Shown one piece after another: positions 47,489-57,724 of a stretch of 64,000 bases of DNA. Each line of letters begins with the position of its first letter. Position 1 is the first letter of the stretch. The DNA comes from Paramecium pentaurelia (lineage: Eukaryota; Ciliophora; Oligohymenophorea; Peniculida; Parameciidae), in contig CAJJDO010000026.1 of the NCBI GenBank assembly GCA_905183005.1, forward strand, positions 299,717 to 363,716. The letters are read 5' to 3'. Both the position numbers and the translations under genes were made by a program. The notes beneath the pieces were generated by a model, which saw only the letters and a program-made list of their open reading frames with translations, had not been told where the DNA came from and made no database searches.

Positions 47489-48711
47489 ATGAATAAGTTC
47501 ATTACCATTGCTTTGATTGCCTTAGTAAGTGTATAAGCCTTGGATATTGATTTCGCACTCCTCTTATAGGTATGAATTATGAATAAATTAAAAGACAGGA
47601 TCACAATCTAATGATGCTGTTTAAGCTGTCTATGATTTATTGAACGATTTGAAAACCAGCAACATTGAAGCTTAAGGTGTTGCAGACGAAAAGAACATTT
47701 CTGATGAAGAAATCGGATAAGGAAGAATTGCTGCTCTTTCTAAAGTTAATGAATTAAATCAAAAAGCTTGGGCAAGTGCTAAGGCTAGAAGAGAATAAAT
47801 TGGTGTTGAATATAGAGTATTTTGATTTAATAAATTTCAGGAAGCAACAGACTACATTGCATGGGCAACATAAAGATTAGCTGATATTGATAGAAGAGAA
47901 GTTGAACTTGAAGAATTGAGATGTTTCTCAAATGGATTGTTTGTAAGAGCTATTAAATAACATAATGATGCTATAGGAGTCATCAAAATATTGAAGAATG
48001 ATTTAAGGTATGGTTTAACTATTAATATCTAGCGGTTATTTAACAGGAGCTCCATCTTCAATGGTTGAATTGAAGGTTGAAAATGTAGCTGATAAATTGA
48101 AATAATACAGTCAATTATTCAATCAAGATGCCATGTCCAAATTTGCTTAATTGGCTGCTGAATAAGCTTCTGGAAATGCTGAATTACATGCATTAGGAGA
48201 ATCTGATGCTTCTACAGGTGGAGATAGATAACCAGGAGTTAACGTTGGATAATTAGTTTATAACGCTTTGAGTGACTTAGAAGATCAATTAAAATCAGCA
48301 CTTGCTGCCTTAGAATAAAATGAAATAGCTGGATATTATCAATTAGCTGATTGGTTGGCTGACTCAGAAGCTGAAAAAGCTCACCTTTAAGATGAAATTC
48401 AAAGAAAAACTTAACTCTAAGATAAGTTAGTAGTGGTAATATTTTTCCTTTATTTTTTTAGTAAGAATAAGCTGCTCTTGCTGTCTAAGCCAAGGCCAAT
48501 TCAGTCTTAAAAGATTCATAGAATGCCATTAATGCTGCAACTGCAACTCTATAAGAATTGAGAGATCTTTATGAAACTGAACTTAATAGAAGAAATGGTA
48601 ATTCATAATTTTATTATTTTAGAGGAAAATGCTATTATTGATGAGGTCATTCACATCTTTAAATAGTAAGTCTTAGAAATGGCTAACTAAACCTCCTTTG
48701 GCAAAAAGTGA
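47489..48711 (+). CDS. Trichocyst matrix protein, 365 aa
   Basis: Five introns (25, 24, 25, 26 and 25 nt). Signal peptide MNKFITIALIALVSVQA. Then LLQTGSQSNDAVQAVYDLL, parallel to the paralogue at 6310-7394, AWASAKARREQIGVEYR, FVRAIKQHNDAIGVIKILK, and in the second half VNVGQLVYNALSDLEDQL, AGYYQLADWLADSEAEKAHL and a closing HIFKQQVLEMANQTSFG. Precursors of this type are cleaved into two chains and crystallise in the trichocyst. The first intron is unusual in ending AAG. Confidence 0.93.
47570..47594 (+). other. 25-nt intron with AAG acceptor in trichocyst gene
   Basis: GTATGAATTA...ATTAAAAG. Excision joins LLLQ to TGSQSNDA, which aligns with FLQTGTKAMDA in the intronless paralogue position, so the non-TAG acceptor is well supported. 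Confidence 0.8.
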
Positions 48712-48839
48712 TTATGACATATAAAAATTATCAATTTAAACTGAAACAATTAGTCTCATTTATTTTTTATTTATTTATTAAATAATTTATTATAGAAAAC
48801 AAACTTAAAAAATGGTTTGTAAATATTTTTAATAATTTT

Positions 48840-49622
48840 TCACTTAGGTGATCCCCAAGAAATTGGTTGAGCCTATTCAGTTGTAGCTTCAACCTTCCAT
48901 TCATTATTATTTGCTCCTGATTTCCAATCATTATTATTTCCACTTGATTTCCATTCATTATTATTTCCACTTGTTTTCCAATCATTATTATTATTTCCAT
49001 TTGTTTTCCAATCATTATTATTTCCACCTGATTTCCAATCATTATTATTATTTCCATTTCCTTGTTTATTATTCCAGTCTCCATTAGGATTATTTCCTCC
49101 ATTCTTTCTGCCTTCCTAATTATATTTCCAATTATCTCCTCTCTAGAAGTTTCCTTTTCTACCATCTTTATTTTCCCAAGGTTTAGTCCTATCATTGCCT
49201 CCATTTTTATCGAAGCCTCCTCTTCCATTTTCTTTATTGCCATAATCATTTTTTTGATTGTCATTCCAACCCCCTTCTGTATTTCTCTTTTTAAATTTAT
49301 TATTTTAAAAATTATTATTTGACTCAAATTTTTAGTAATAATTATTGTTTGGTTTATCATACTTTCCTGTATTCCAGTCAACTTTACTCTCAGGTTCCTT
49401 TTGTTTATTCTCTACATTGTTAAGAATGGCCTTTAAGATTTCAGTTATACTCTTATTCTCTGATTCTTTGGCAAACTCATCTAAAATATCCAGCAAGGTT
49501 ATTTTCTATAAGCTTGCAAATAGCTTATCAGTTTAGATCTTTTAGCTTCCAGATTTGTTCTTATCTTCTTGCTATGACTCTGAATGATATGTTTTCTTTT
49601 TTATTGGCAACTAGTTTTCCAT
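48840..49622 (-). CDS. Asn/Lys/Gly-rich protein with NNNDWK repeats, 260 aa
   Basis: Intronless frame of 261 codons. Residues 1-80 hold a Ser/Lys-rich start and a helical core (FASLQKITLLDILDEFAKES, SITEILKAILNNVEN). From residue 85 the protein is disordered, rich in Asn, Lys and Gly, with Trp in GGWNDNQK, TKPWENKDG, GDNWKYNQ and GDWNNKQG, then six near-regular repeats of NNN(D/E)WK(S/T) spaced 9-10 residues, and SWGSPK at the very end. Trp flanked by Gly, Ser, Thr and Asn in disordered sequence is how Argonaute-binding GW domains look. An RNA-interference role is inference. Confidence 0.75.
48894..49080 (-). repeat. Six tandem NNN(D/E)WK units
   Basis: Unit of 27-30 bases encoding GNNNDWK followed by two of Ser, Thr, Gly or Asn. 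Trp spacing is 9, 10, 9, 9 and 9 residues. DNA units are similar (TTTCCA-TCATTATTATT on the forward strand), suggesting recent expansion. Confidence 0.85.
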
Positions 49623-49663
49623 TTAAAAATAAATACTTTAAATTTAGTTAAATTAAATAATAA

Positions 49664-51665
49664 TCATTTTTTAGATTTTGATTTGCTCTTCTTCTCTTTG
49701 GATTTAGATTTTGATTTGGATTTCTTTGGTTTTTTTTCTTTAGTTTCAGCACCAGAATCTTTTGTTTTATTAACAGAAGTATCAGCAGTATTTGATTTTT
49801 TGGCTTTTGATAATTAAGCCAATTCTTCTTTAGTGAATTACTTCTACCCATTAATCCAAATCCCTTTCTGTAATCTTTGATCAGGCCAAATCATTAAACC
49901 TTTTCCATGCATAATTCCATTCTTCCATCCACCTTTATAAGTTCTACCATCTGGCCAACTGTATTCTCCATACCCTTACCTAACATTATTGACATACTCT
50001 CCCTTATAGGATTTTCCTTCCCCCCAAATAAATTCTCCTTAGCCATGCATTTTTCCATCTTTCCATTCGCCTTCATATCTTCTTCCATCTGGCCAAGTTT
50101 ATATACCTTTTCCACAAATCTACCCTTCTTTAAACATTCCTTCAAAAATACTACCATCCACATATTCTAATCTACCCTTACCTTCTTTTTTACCAGCTTT
50201 GAATGTTCCTACATATACATTACCATCCCCAGTCTATTCTCTCCCTTCACCACTCTATTTATATAATAATTAAATTTACCTTTTAATTTTTTAGCCATTT
50301 GCCTTCATAAGATGAACCATCCTAATAAACCAATACTCCAACTCCTTCTCTTTCTCCATGAACAAATTCCCCTGCATAGTAATCACCATTTTAAAATATG
50401 TATCTACCATATCCTTACAGAAAATCATTAAGCCATTATCCTTCATAAAAAGCTCCATTAGAAAATATTTGCTTTCCAAATCCATGTCTTTTACCCATTT
50501 ACCATGTACCTACATAAACATCTCCAGTATCAAGAATGATATATGGTCCTAACATTTCACAATTGTTCATATCAACATTGATATTAATCGGCTCCAATTA
50601 AGCAGATAATGCAACTACATGTTCATTTTCAATTTTTAGGATATCAGTATTTGATGGTACTGCCTTTTCTAGACTTGGTTTATGATTAAGCACTTCTACT
50701 ATATTTTCTGGTACATTTTATTATTAAGATTTGATGAATAATTATTATTAATTTGGTGCAAATGACATAATCATCTACTCTCCTCTTGAAGATTAAAGAA
50801 TAATTTATCTTTCTTAAGGAGGAGGATTTGGTTAAACTTCTTCAGGATTATCATCTTCTAAAGAGATTGTATCTTCTTGATGTTATTAAAAGAGTGGATT
50901 ATCAAGAATTACCTATGATTTTGGTTATTCTATCTGAGGAGATTGTTATACAGGTTCTGGATTTTCTTATTTTTCAACTTAAACTATTTCTTATTCTAAT
51001 TATAATGGTTCTTCTTCTAATTCTTCACATTCACTTTCAGCTTCTTATTTAGGAGTTGCTAATGGAGTGATTTCTGCACTATCAAATGCTTCATATACTA
51101 ATTCGATATTTCCTTACAAATTTGTAAGTGAAGGAAGAGGTTACATTAAAACATCTTTTTCCCCTTTAGATAAGTAATCTATCAATTGTTTTTTTGTTTC
51201 TGGTTATTGAATTTGATTTTTGTTTTTATCTTTTGATGATTACCCTTAAGTAAAAGATCTATCTTATTTATTTTCAGCATCAAAAAGAGGAGGACTTCTT
51301 TATTATATTTTATCAGAAGGTTGTAGGTTTAATGATCTTAACTCTAAATCAAGATGTAAGTTAGATGACTCATTTTAAGAATCATATAAGTTTAACTAAG
51401 AATGATAATATAAAATATCTACCATTTATTGATGTATTTTCTGATTTTCTAATAGTTATTGTTTTTATTGTTCTTCAGCCTCTAATTATCTTTTTAGCAT
51501 ACTTTCCTGCATAATTTATATATTTACCTCTCCATTGTTTTATCTTTTCCATTCTAATTCTTATTCTGGATCCATGTAAACATGTCTATTTTCATAGAGT
51601 CTAATCTAATCAATAGTATTGAATTCAAATTAATGTTATTGTCCATTTTAAACACAAGTTCCCAT
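49664..51665 (-). CDS. MORN-repeat protein with acylation-type N terminus, 658 aa
   Basis: One 25-nt intron; 659 codons. The true start is taken as ATG 51665 giving MGTCVQNG, a Gly2/Cys4 pattern typical of N-myristoylation plus palmitoylation. An internal ATG (50768) would drop 300 residues that are continuous and codon-normal. Residues 1-330 are Glu/Gln/Pro-rich with a helix around SMLKRQLEAEEQQKQ. Then about nine MORN units: GDVYVGTW, GAFYEGQW, GDYYAGEF, SSYEGKW, GNVYVGTF, RRYEGEWKDGKMHGQG, KSYKGEYVN, RTYKGGWKNGIMHGKG. The tail is Lys/Ser-rich. MORN proteins attach to membranes and the cortex cytoskeleton; here the lipid anchor would help. Confidence 0.9.
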
Positions 51666-51708
51666 AATTATTATATAAATATTTTATAAACAGATATAGT
51701 TTCAAAAT

Positions 51709-52659
51709 TCAGTCATCTGAATATTAATATTCTAATTTTTTTATTCCTTAATCAATAAATTAATATGCAATTCTATTACTCATATTTGTTTTATTGGCAT
51801 CATCTGTATTTAATAATTAATGTTTTGAAGCTAATTTTTTTAATAGTTAATTCTTCTGGTCTTCTTAATTCTTTTTTTCTGTTTCTTTAAGATATTCAAA
51901 TTTATTCAATTAGTCAATCATTTCTTATTTCATTTATTTAATGTCAGAATATTTAGCAGTTCTATGAATTAATTCTAAAACTTCTTATTCATATCTTATA
52001 AACTACAATAAATCTCTACTCTAAAAATTAATATTTAATTCTCCATTATCATAAAATTCATCTATATCCTTATTGTCTTAATTCTATTCTAAAGATTTCA
52101 AGAATTAAAGGTTTATTTTTTCATCTTCATTATCAGTAGCACTTTATTTTCTTGGATGAGTTATTAATGGTAAACTAAGCCTATTATTTATAGGTGATTA
52201 AGTGCGTTTGAATGGAGATGCTTAATTTGTATTCATATTTGTAAGTTTTGCAAGAGTTTCTTTTGCTTATTGGAATTATTGATTCATTTCTTCATCAAAT
52301 GAAGATTCTATTGAACTATCATTTGAAATTGAGACTTCTAATTTGAAAGGAGATTCTTTTCTCTTTTTTAACTCAGATATTCCTATTTCTTTATTTGACT
52401 ATGCTTAATTACTCCTAATTGAAGGTTATGGAGATGTTGTTCTTGATAGAGCATCATTTAACTTTACTTTCAACTGATTAAATTGATATTAGATTCTTTC
52501 TTTTGGACTCTAATCCTATCTAATTCTTAATTCTGATCCTTTTCTTTGGCTATCTCTAATTGGAATAGATAGACTTCCAGAGTTTTTTTATTATTGATGT
52601 ATGATTAAAGATCTAGAGATAGAAGGACGAGTATATTCAGATGGTTTAATTTAGATCAT
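51709..52659 (-). CDS. Ser/Gln-rich protein with C-terminal coiled coil, 316 aa
   Basis: Intronless, 317 codons, from MIQIKPSEYTRPSISRSLI to TGA. The first 190 residues are polar with many Ser-Pro pairs (FKRTQSPINNRLSLPL), possible kinase sites. Residues 215-300 are a charged helix (QFIRYEQEVLELIHRTAKYS, EMIDQLNKFEYLKETEK). No family recognised. It ends 44 bases before the start of the MORN gene on the same strand. Confidence 0.65.
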
Positions 52660-52699
52660 TTTAATTATAAAAATGAAAGTCCAAATACAGATTTATATA

Positions 52700-53287
52700 T
52701 CAAACTTAAGTACTTAGAAAAGTTTAAAATTTTGGATTAGAAAGTCTACGAGCACCTATTTCCCAACATGATTTCTTTTATTATTAAACTTATTCTTCTA
52801 CTTTTTTCATTTACATTTAAAGCTATAATAATTGTGGATTGATTTCTTGAGAATGAACAGTTTATTTTCTACTAAAAGATTTCTTGAATCTTTAAAATGA
52901 TAAGAAATTTCTAGGCAAAGTTTATTTAGGAAAATCAGCAGTATTTCTATTCATCAAAAATTCTTTTGACAGTTTAAAGTCACAATATTATTTTACAGGA
53001 GTTGCTATTAAAAACTATTTCTATGTTTAATTTATGCTTTTAACTCTGTTTCTTAAACATCTTATAGGAAAATCTGTTATTGTAGTTGCAGCTGTTTATT
53101 TAGTTAAATTAGAATAACTGGTTTTAGCATTTGTTACTTTTTACTTTTCATCCTTGCCAGAATAAATTGTTGAACTTCTATACTATTGATTGGATTTAAA
53201 AAGGGTTTATTGAGGAGATAAATTAATTTCTTGCCAAGGACTTACATCTTCGACATCAAATTCATCTTCTATATAACATTATTACAT
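52700..53287 (-). CDS. Unknown polar protein, 195 aa
   Basis: Intronless, 196 codons, beginning MQQCYIEDEFDVEDVSPWQE. Thr/Ser/Gln-rich middle, basic LRNRVKSINQTQKQFL, NRNTADFPKQTLPRNFLSF, and a short coiled coil near the end followed by KKSCWEIGARRLSNPKF. No domain recognised. It sits 40 bases upstream of the preceding entry in the same orientation. Confidence 0.65.
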
Positions 53288-53643
53288 ATAATTATAAATA
53301 TTAAAAAATTCAAGTTTTTCGATATTAACTGTTTATAGACTATACTTCAATTTCTTATTTCTCTTCAGATTGAATCTATTATAAAAGCATTAATATATTT
53401 TCAATAATTAGATAACAAAAAAAGGATATTTTATTATATTATCAAATTTTCATTAAATTTTTTGTTAAATCATTAGTACATAATAATAACTGTAAATTAA
53501 TTTTCATCTTAAAAAAATCTTAAAGATCTGAAGGATAAATGAATTTTATATTATCGAATTCTATTATATATTATTAATTAACCTTATATATAGATATAAA
53601 TTGTTTAATATATATATATTATTGATTCAAATATTCAAATATA
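53288..53643. other. Gene-free spacer
   Basis: About 350 bases of AT-rich sequence between two reverse genes, with runs of TATATA; nothing further seen. Confidence 0.5.
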
Positions 53644-54881
53644 TCAAAATATCTGACAGCCTGCATTAAATTCATGCTCATTAGCTTCATTTTCAATAAT
53701 TACTATTTCCTCAACGAATTTCTTAGGTAATTCAACTAACTTAAAATAATAATTTTTACATCTATAACTTGGCTTATTTAAAATATCAGTTGTTTCTTAC
53801 TTGTATTATGATTCAGGTTATTTATAACTTGATAATTGGTATTGTTATTATGTATATACTGGAGTTGTTGGCCTATATATTTATTCATTTTTAATTGATT
53901 CTGCATGAATTGAAGGAGGATTTTATAATTTAATAGGGTCTTATGGTTTTTGAGTTTTAATTTAAATTTCAGAAGGCCTCATTGGTTCTTCTGTTTTTCT
54001 AGGTCCAACACTTAATTATTAATTTTGAATTGGATAGTTTAAAGTAGTTCTATTTAGTTGTGTATCCAAAGTAATTCTATCAGGATTGTAAGGAGTGTAT
54101 TAAGTTTGTCTAAGTTAAACAAATAGAATTACACAACTGATTAATTTGGTTGTACTTATGGAATGGATTTATAAGATTATTGTAATTCCTTTGGTTATTC
54201 AGGTATATTAAAATCATACTTCATAGGTTCAAAATTGTATTGTTCAAACTTATCATAAGTTTTAGGTTACTCAAATGTAGTTTTATATTTATCGAATGAA
54301 TTCATTTCATATTTTGTAAAAGTATGATCTTATTTTGGTGGTTCATACAGAGATTTATTCTGAAAGTTAAGTGAATTGCCTATTGGTTCTTGAACTTGAG
54401 TAATAAATATATTAAATACATGTTGTATTATAAGCTATGATAAATAGTTCAAGTACCTGACTAAATGTATGATCCTGTACGACCAGCATCTGGTTTTTTG
54501 TATTCAAAACTTTAGTAATTAAATTAAGTAGTTGGCTATGCACTTACTTCTTAAGGTTTATAAGTTTAAACAGTTCTAAAATTGATATTGTCCGTTTCTG
54601 GTTTCCGATACTCAAAATTCTCTTAAGTAAATTAACGTGAATTTGAAGCTGTATAATTTAATAAATAACTTACAATTCATTTCATAAGAACCTTAAATAC
54701 CTAAGGTAAGTTAATTTTGATATTATTTTTAGTCTGTTTATTATGGATCTGTGCTAGTATTTCTTATTGATCTTGTTAATCGTTTAGTAGGTTCTTATTC
54801 TGTGCCTGTATCAAAGATAGCTCTTGCAGTTCCCATTCTTGAACTTGTAGCCATAGGACTCATACTCCTTCGATCTATCAT
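53644..54881 (-). CDS. Tyr/Pro/Gln-rich structural-type protein, 380 aa
   Basis: Four introns (25, 22, 25 and 23 nt), two of them framing a 16-nt microexon-like piece encoding about AYNTT. Starts MIDRRSMSPMATSSRMGTA. The middle has loose repeats of aromatic residue, Lys and Pro: FEYRKPETDN, FEYKKPDAGR, YEPPKQDHTF, FEQPKTYDKF, FEPMKYDF. The last 50 residues differ: YFKLVELPKKFVEEIVIIEN, a possible folded tail. The repeats suggest a filament or cortex component; no family is recognised. Confidence 0.65.
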
Positions 54882-54908
54882 ATTGTTAATAATTAAAATA
54901 TTATAATA

Positions 54909-55696
54909 ATGTTAAGATTCATGTCCTTCTATAGATTTTCAAATATTTCAATGGCTAGAGGAGCTCTTTTTAAAACAGTATCTAAAGAGTATAAATATGA
55001 ATATCATCAATACGAACAAGAACCTACATTAATGAAATAAATTAAACATCTAGGATTTTAATTGATAGATGATCCTAAAACTAATAAAGTTACTCTTAAA
55101 AAAGAATTTCCATCTGCAAAGATATCAATTGAATTCAGAGGTACACCTCCTCCTCTGGAAGGCAAAATGTAATAATATTAAAAATCCTTTTATAATTAGA
55201 AAAGTACCAAAGGAAGATTAATCAATCTCTTAAAATCCAAAATACCAAGATTAAATACAATCAAAAATTCAAGAGAGAAAAGAAGTATATGAATTAGGAA
55301 CACTTTCTGTTGATTATATAGTCCTAGTTGAATCTGAAAAAGGAGAAGCTATAGCATTTGAATGCAATACAAGTATAACTTGAAAGGAATGAACTACAGG
55401 TAACCAGACTACTTTCATAAATTACGTACAACCAGTCTATGATATCCAAGAGTACAAAACAAGATCAAAATATCAGAAATTTTTAACCGATTATCCAGGA
55501 CCAGAAATTAATAAATTAGATGAAGTTAAAATAATCTTAAATTTTATAGCAATTAAAACAATCATTTTATACTTACCTAGAAAGTTTTGGTATTAATTAA
55601 TCATTGAATGCATTGATTGAAGCCTATTCTATAGACAAAGAGTAAAGATCATATATGGAATTCTTGAAATCAATGGAAAAATTTTTATCAGTTTGA
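54909..55696 (+). CDS. Mitochondrial p32 / MAM33 family protein, 234 aa
   Basis: Three introns (31, 27 and 25 nt). The N terminus MLRFMSFYRFSNISMARG is a likely mitochondrial presequence. Then the family pattern: a coiled helix, HLGFQLIDDPKTNKVTLKKE, AKISIEFRG, YELGTLSVDYIVLVESEKG, FECNTS and YDIQEYKTRSKYQ, and the C-terminal helix LDEQLKQSFYTYLESFGINQ. p32 proteins form acidic doughnut trimers in the matrix and support mitochondrial ribosomes and respiration. Confidence 0.87.
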
Positions 55697-55768
55697 TTAA
55701 TTTTATGATATTTAATTATTTATTTTTAGTGATCATTCTTAATAATTAATATTAATAAAATAATACGC

Positions 55769-56607
55769 ATGTTGTTACCATATGAGCACACAGGAAATAA
55801 AAACTCAAACATTCTACTGATTTTCTTACATGGATTTCCAGATACTATGCGATTATGGGATTGTATATATTAAATACTAAATTAGAAACTATCACAGGAA
55901 TTTAGAAGTCAGATGTTCAAATTCTTAATATCTCATATCCAAATTATCATCAATCCTAAAATCTAAAATTTGGATTAGATTTTCCAGAAGTAGTTAAGAG
56001 AATTAGATCAACTATAGAACATGTGGATAATGGATAGAATCTAAAAAAATTGTTGATCACTCATGATTGGGGAGCTTTTTATGGTTATCTTTATGATTAG
56101 AAATATCCATAAACAGTTGATGATATTATAGCTCTGGATGTAGGAGCATAAGTAGATTTGTCTCTTAAATCAGGATTGCTTATAGAATCTTACTAAATAA
56201 CATTTGCCATAGCATTCTTATTAACATTGATACCTATTATAGGAGAATTTTTTGGAACTTTATTAGCTAGATTATATATGAAATTTATTTTAAGAATTCC
56301 AATTCCACAAAATTATACAGCAAAAATCAATTATCCATATTTCTATTTCTAAAAGAATTTACTATTTGATTCTATTCTCAACAAGTCTAAGAAATTCTTA
56401 TATAGATATAAGCCTTCTGTTCCAGTAGTATTTATATATGGAGAGAAGAAACCTTTTCAATTTCATAGTGCTAGATGGCAATTGACTTTATCTTAAAATG
56501 CAGATTCAGAATTTATTGCAGCTAAAACTGGTCATTGGATCTAAGTCGAATAATCTGATCTTGTTATCAATAAGATAATTAGTAGAATAGCAAGATTAAA
56601 GAAATGA
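55769..56607 (+). CDS. Alpha/beta hydrolase, epoxide-hydrolase-like, 271 aa
   Basis: One 23-nt intron. Oxyanion motif IFLHGFPDTMRLWD, nucleophile elbow LLITHDWGAFYGYLYD with Asp as nucleophile (HDWG, as in epoxide hydrolases and dehalogenases), and catalytic His in AKTGHWIQVEQSD. The acid residue is less sure. A hydrophobic lid segment (ITFAIAFLLTLIPIIGEFF) may touch membranes. The substrate cannot be read from the sequence. Confidence 0.88.
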
Positions 56608-56699
56608 GTTAAAAAATATTAAAATATATAATTATTATTTTTTTTAAATTAATTATAAAATTGTAATATTTAATAGATTATAGAAAAGATGATCGACTT

Positions 56700-57674
56700 T
56701 CAAGAATTTACAATTCTTAATCCCATAATTTATGGTTCAGGTTTAGGATCATAAAAATCAGAACCAATCTTTGCTAATTCCTTAATATCTTTTTTAAAAT
56801 CTCTTTTCTATTCCATCATATCAGCTTCTTCCAAACATATATCAGTTATAATATTTTTAATAACAGGAGCAAGATAAGGTAATACTACTTTTTTAGTGAC
56901 TGCTGGTCTTCTTATTTATTTTGCTTTCTCTAACAATCCTCTTTTATCTTATGCTTCTTTCATTTTCATTTTTACAACAGAATTCCCCCATTTTTAATTA
57001 AAGAAATTCATTTATTATTATCTAAGACGATTTCTTAATTATTCAGCTTAATTATGATAATTCTTATAGTATGTATCATATGAAACAATTGGTTTTTATT
57101 CAGGTTATTCTAATTTTAATGAAAGTCTATCTTTAAGATAACTATCTCTGAGAGTTTCATTAAATTCTGTTTTTACTCTTAATTCTTCAAATTGACTTAT
57201 TTCTTAAAATAATTAAAGTTATGGATATTCCTTCAAATCAACATTTTTAAATTTATCTTTTAATAATGATGATAAATTTTCAACTTCTTTATAGAGTTTA
57301 GGTTCATATTTTTCAAGATTTAAATGAGTATGTGCTTTTTATAATAGAGCGATCTTATTTTTATATAATATTTAAGGAGGTTTCTCTTCAAACTTTAAAT
57401 ATTCTGGGTATTCTGATTTCCATTTTTTAAGTTTTAGTTTTGTTTTAATTAAGGTTTATTAACTTTCAAATAATGCCTATCTCTCTGGTGTTGGTTATTC
57501 TTTATTCATGTCTTTCAGTAAATCAGTGACTGTGAAAAATGTATCTAAATTTTAAAAGTCTTTCATTCCTTCATCAAATCTTTCTTCTTTATTTAGAGAT
57601 TAGATTCCAAGTTTTTAAGTTATCTTTTTAAATCTTTTTGATGTTGCTTTAGGTTATTCTTTCTTAAATTCCAT
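56700..57674 (-). CDS. Unknown Lys/Glu-rich helical protein, 324 aa
   Basis: Intronless, 325 codons. MEFKKEQPKATSKRFKKITQ start, then mostly charged helices (LIKTKLKLKKWKSEYPEYL, LYKEVENLSSLLKDKFKN). Residues 215-275 carry QAEQLRNRLRQQQMNFFNQK and KMKMKEAQDKRGLLEKAKQI, basic. VVLPYLAPVIKNIITDICLE follows. Basic and helical throughout, as in mitochondrial-ribosome or axonemal proteins; no family can be named. Confidence 0.7.
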
Positions 57675-57724
57675 ATTAAAAATTGTAATAAAATTATGAT
57701 AATAAAATTTAATATTCAATTATT

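Noticed and set aside
48767..49381. 204-codon Met/Ile/Lys-rich reverse frame and its forward counterpart
   Set aside because: Shadow of the NNNDWK repeat gene in another phase; it lacks the ordered Trp repeats and has unlikely composition.
49664..50768. MORN gene starting at ATG 50768
   Set aside because: The same frame is open for a further 300 codons upstream to ATG 51665 with normal codon use and no TGA, so the shorter start is not needed.
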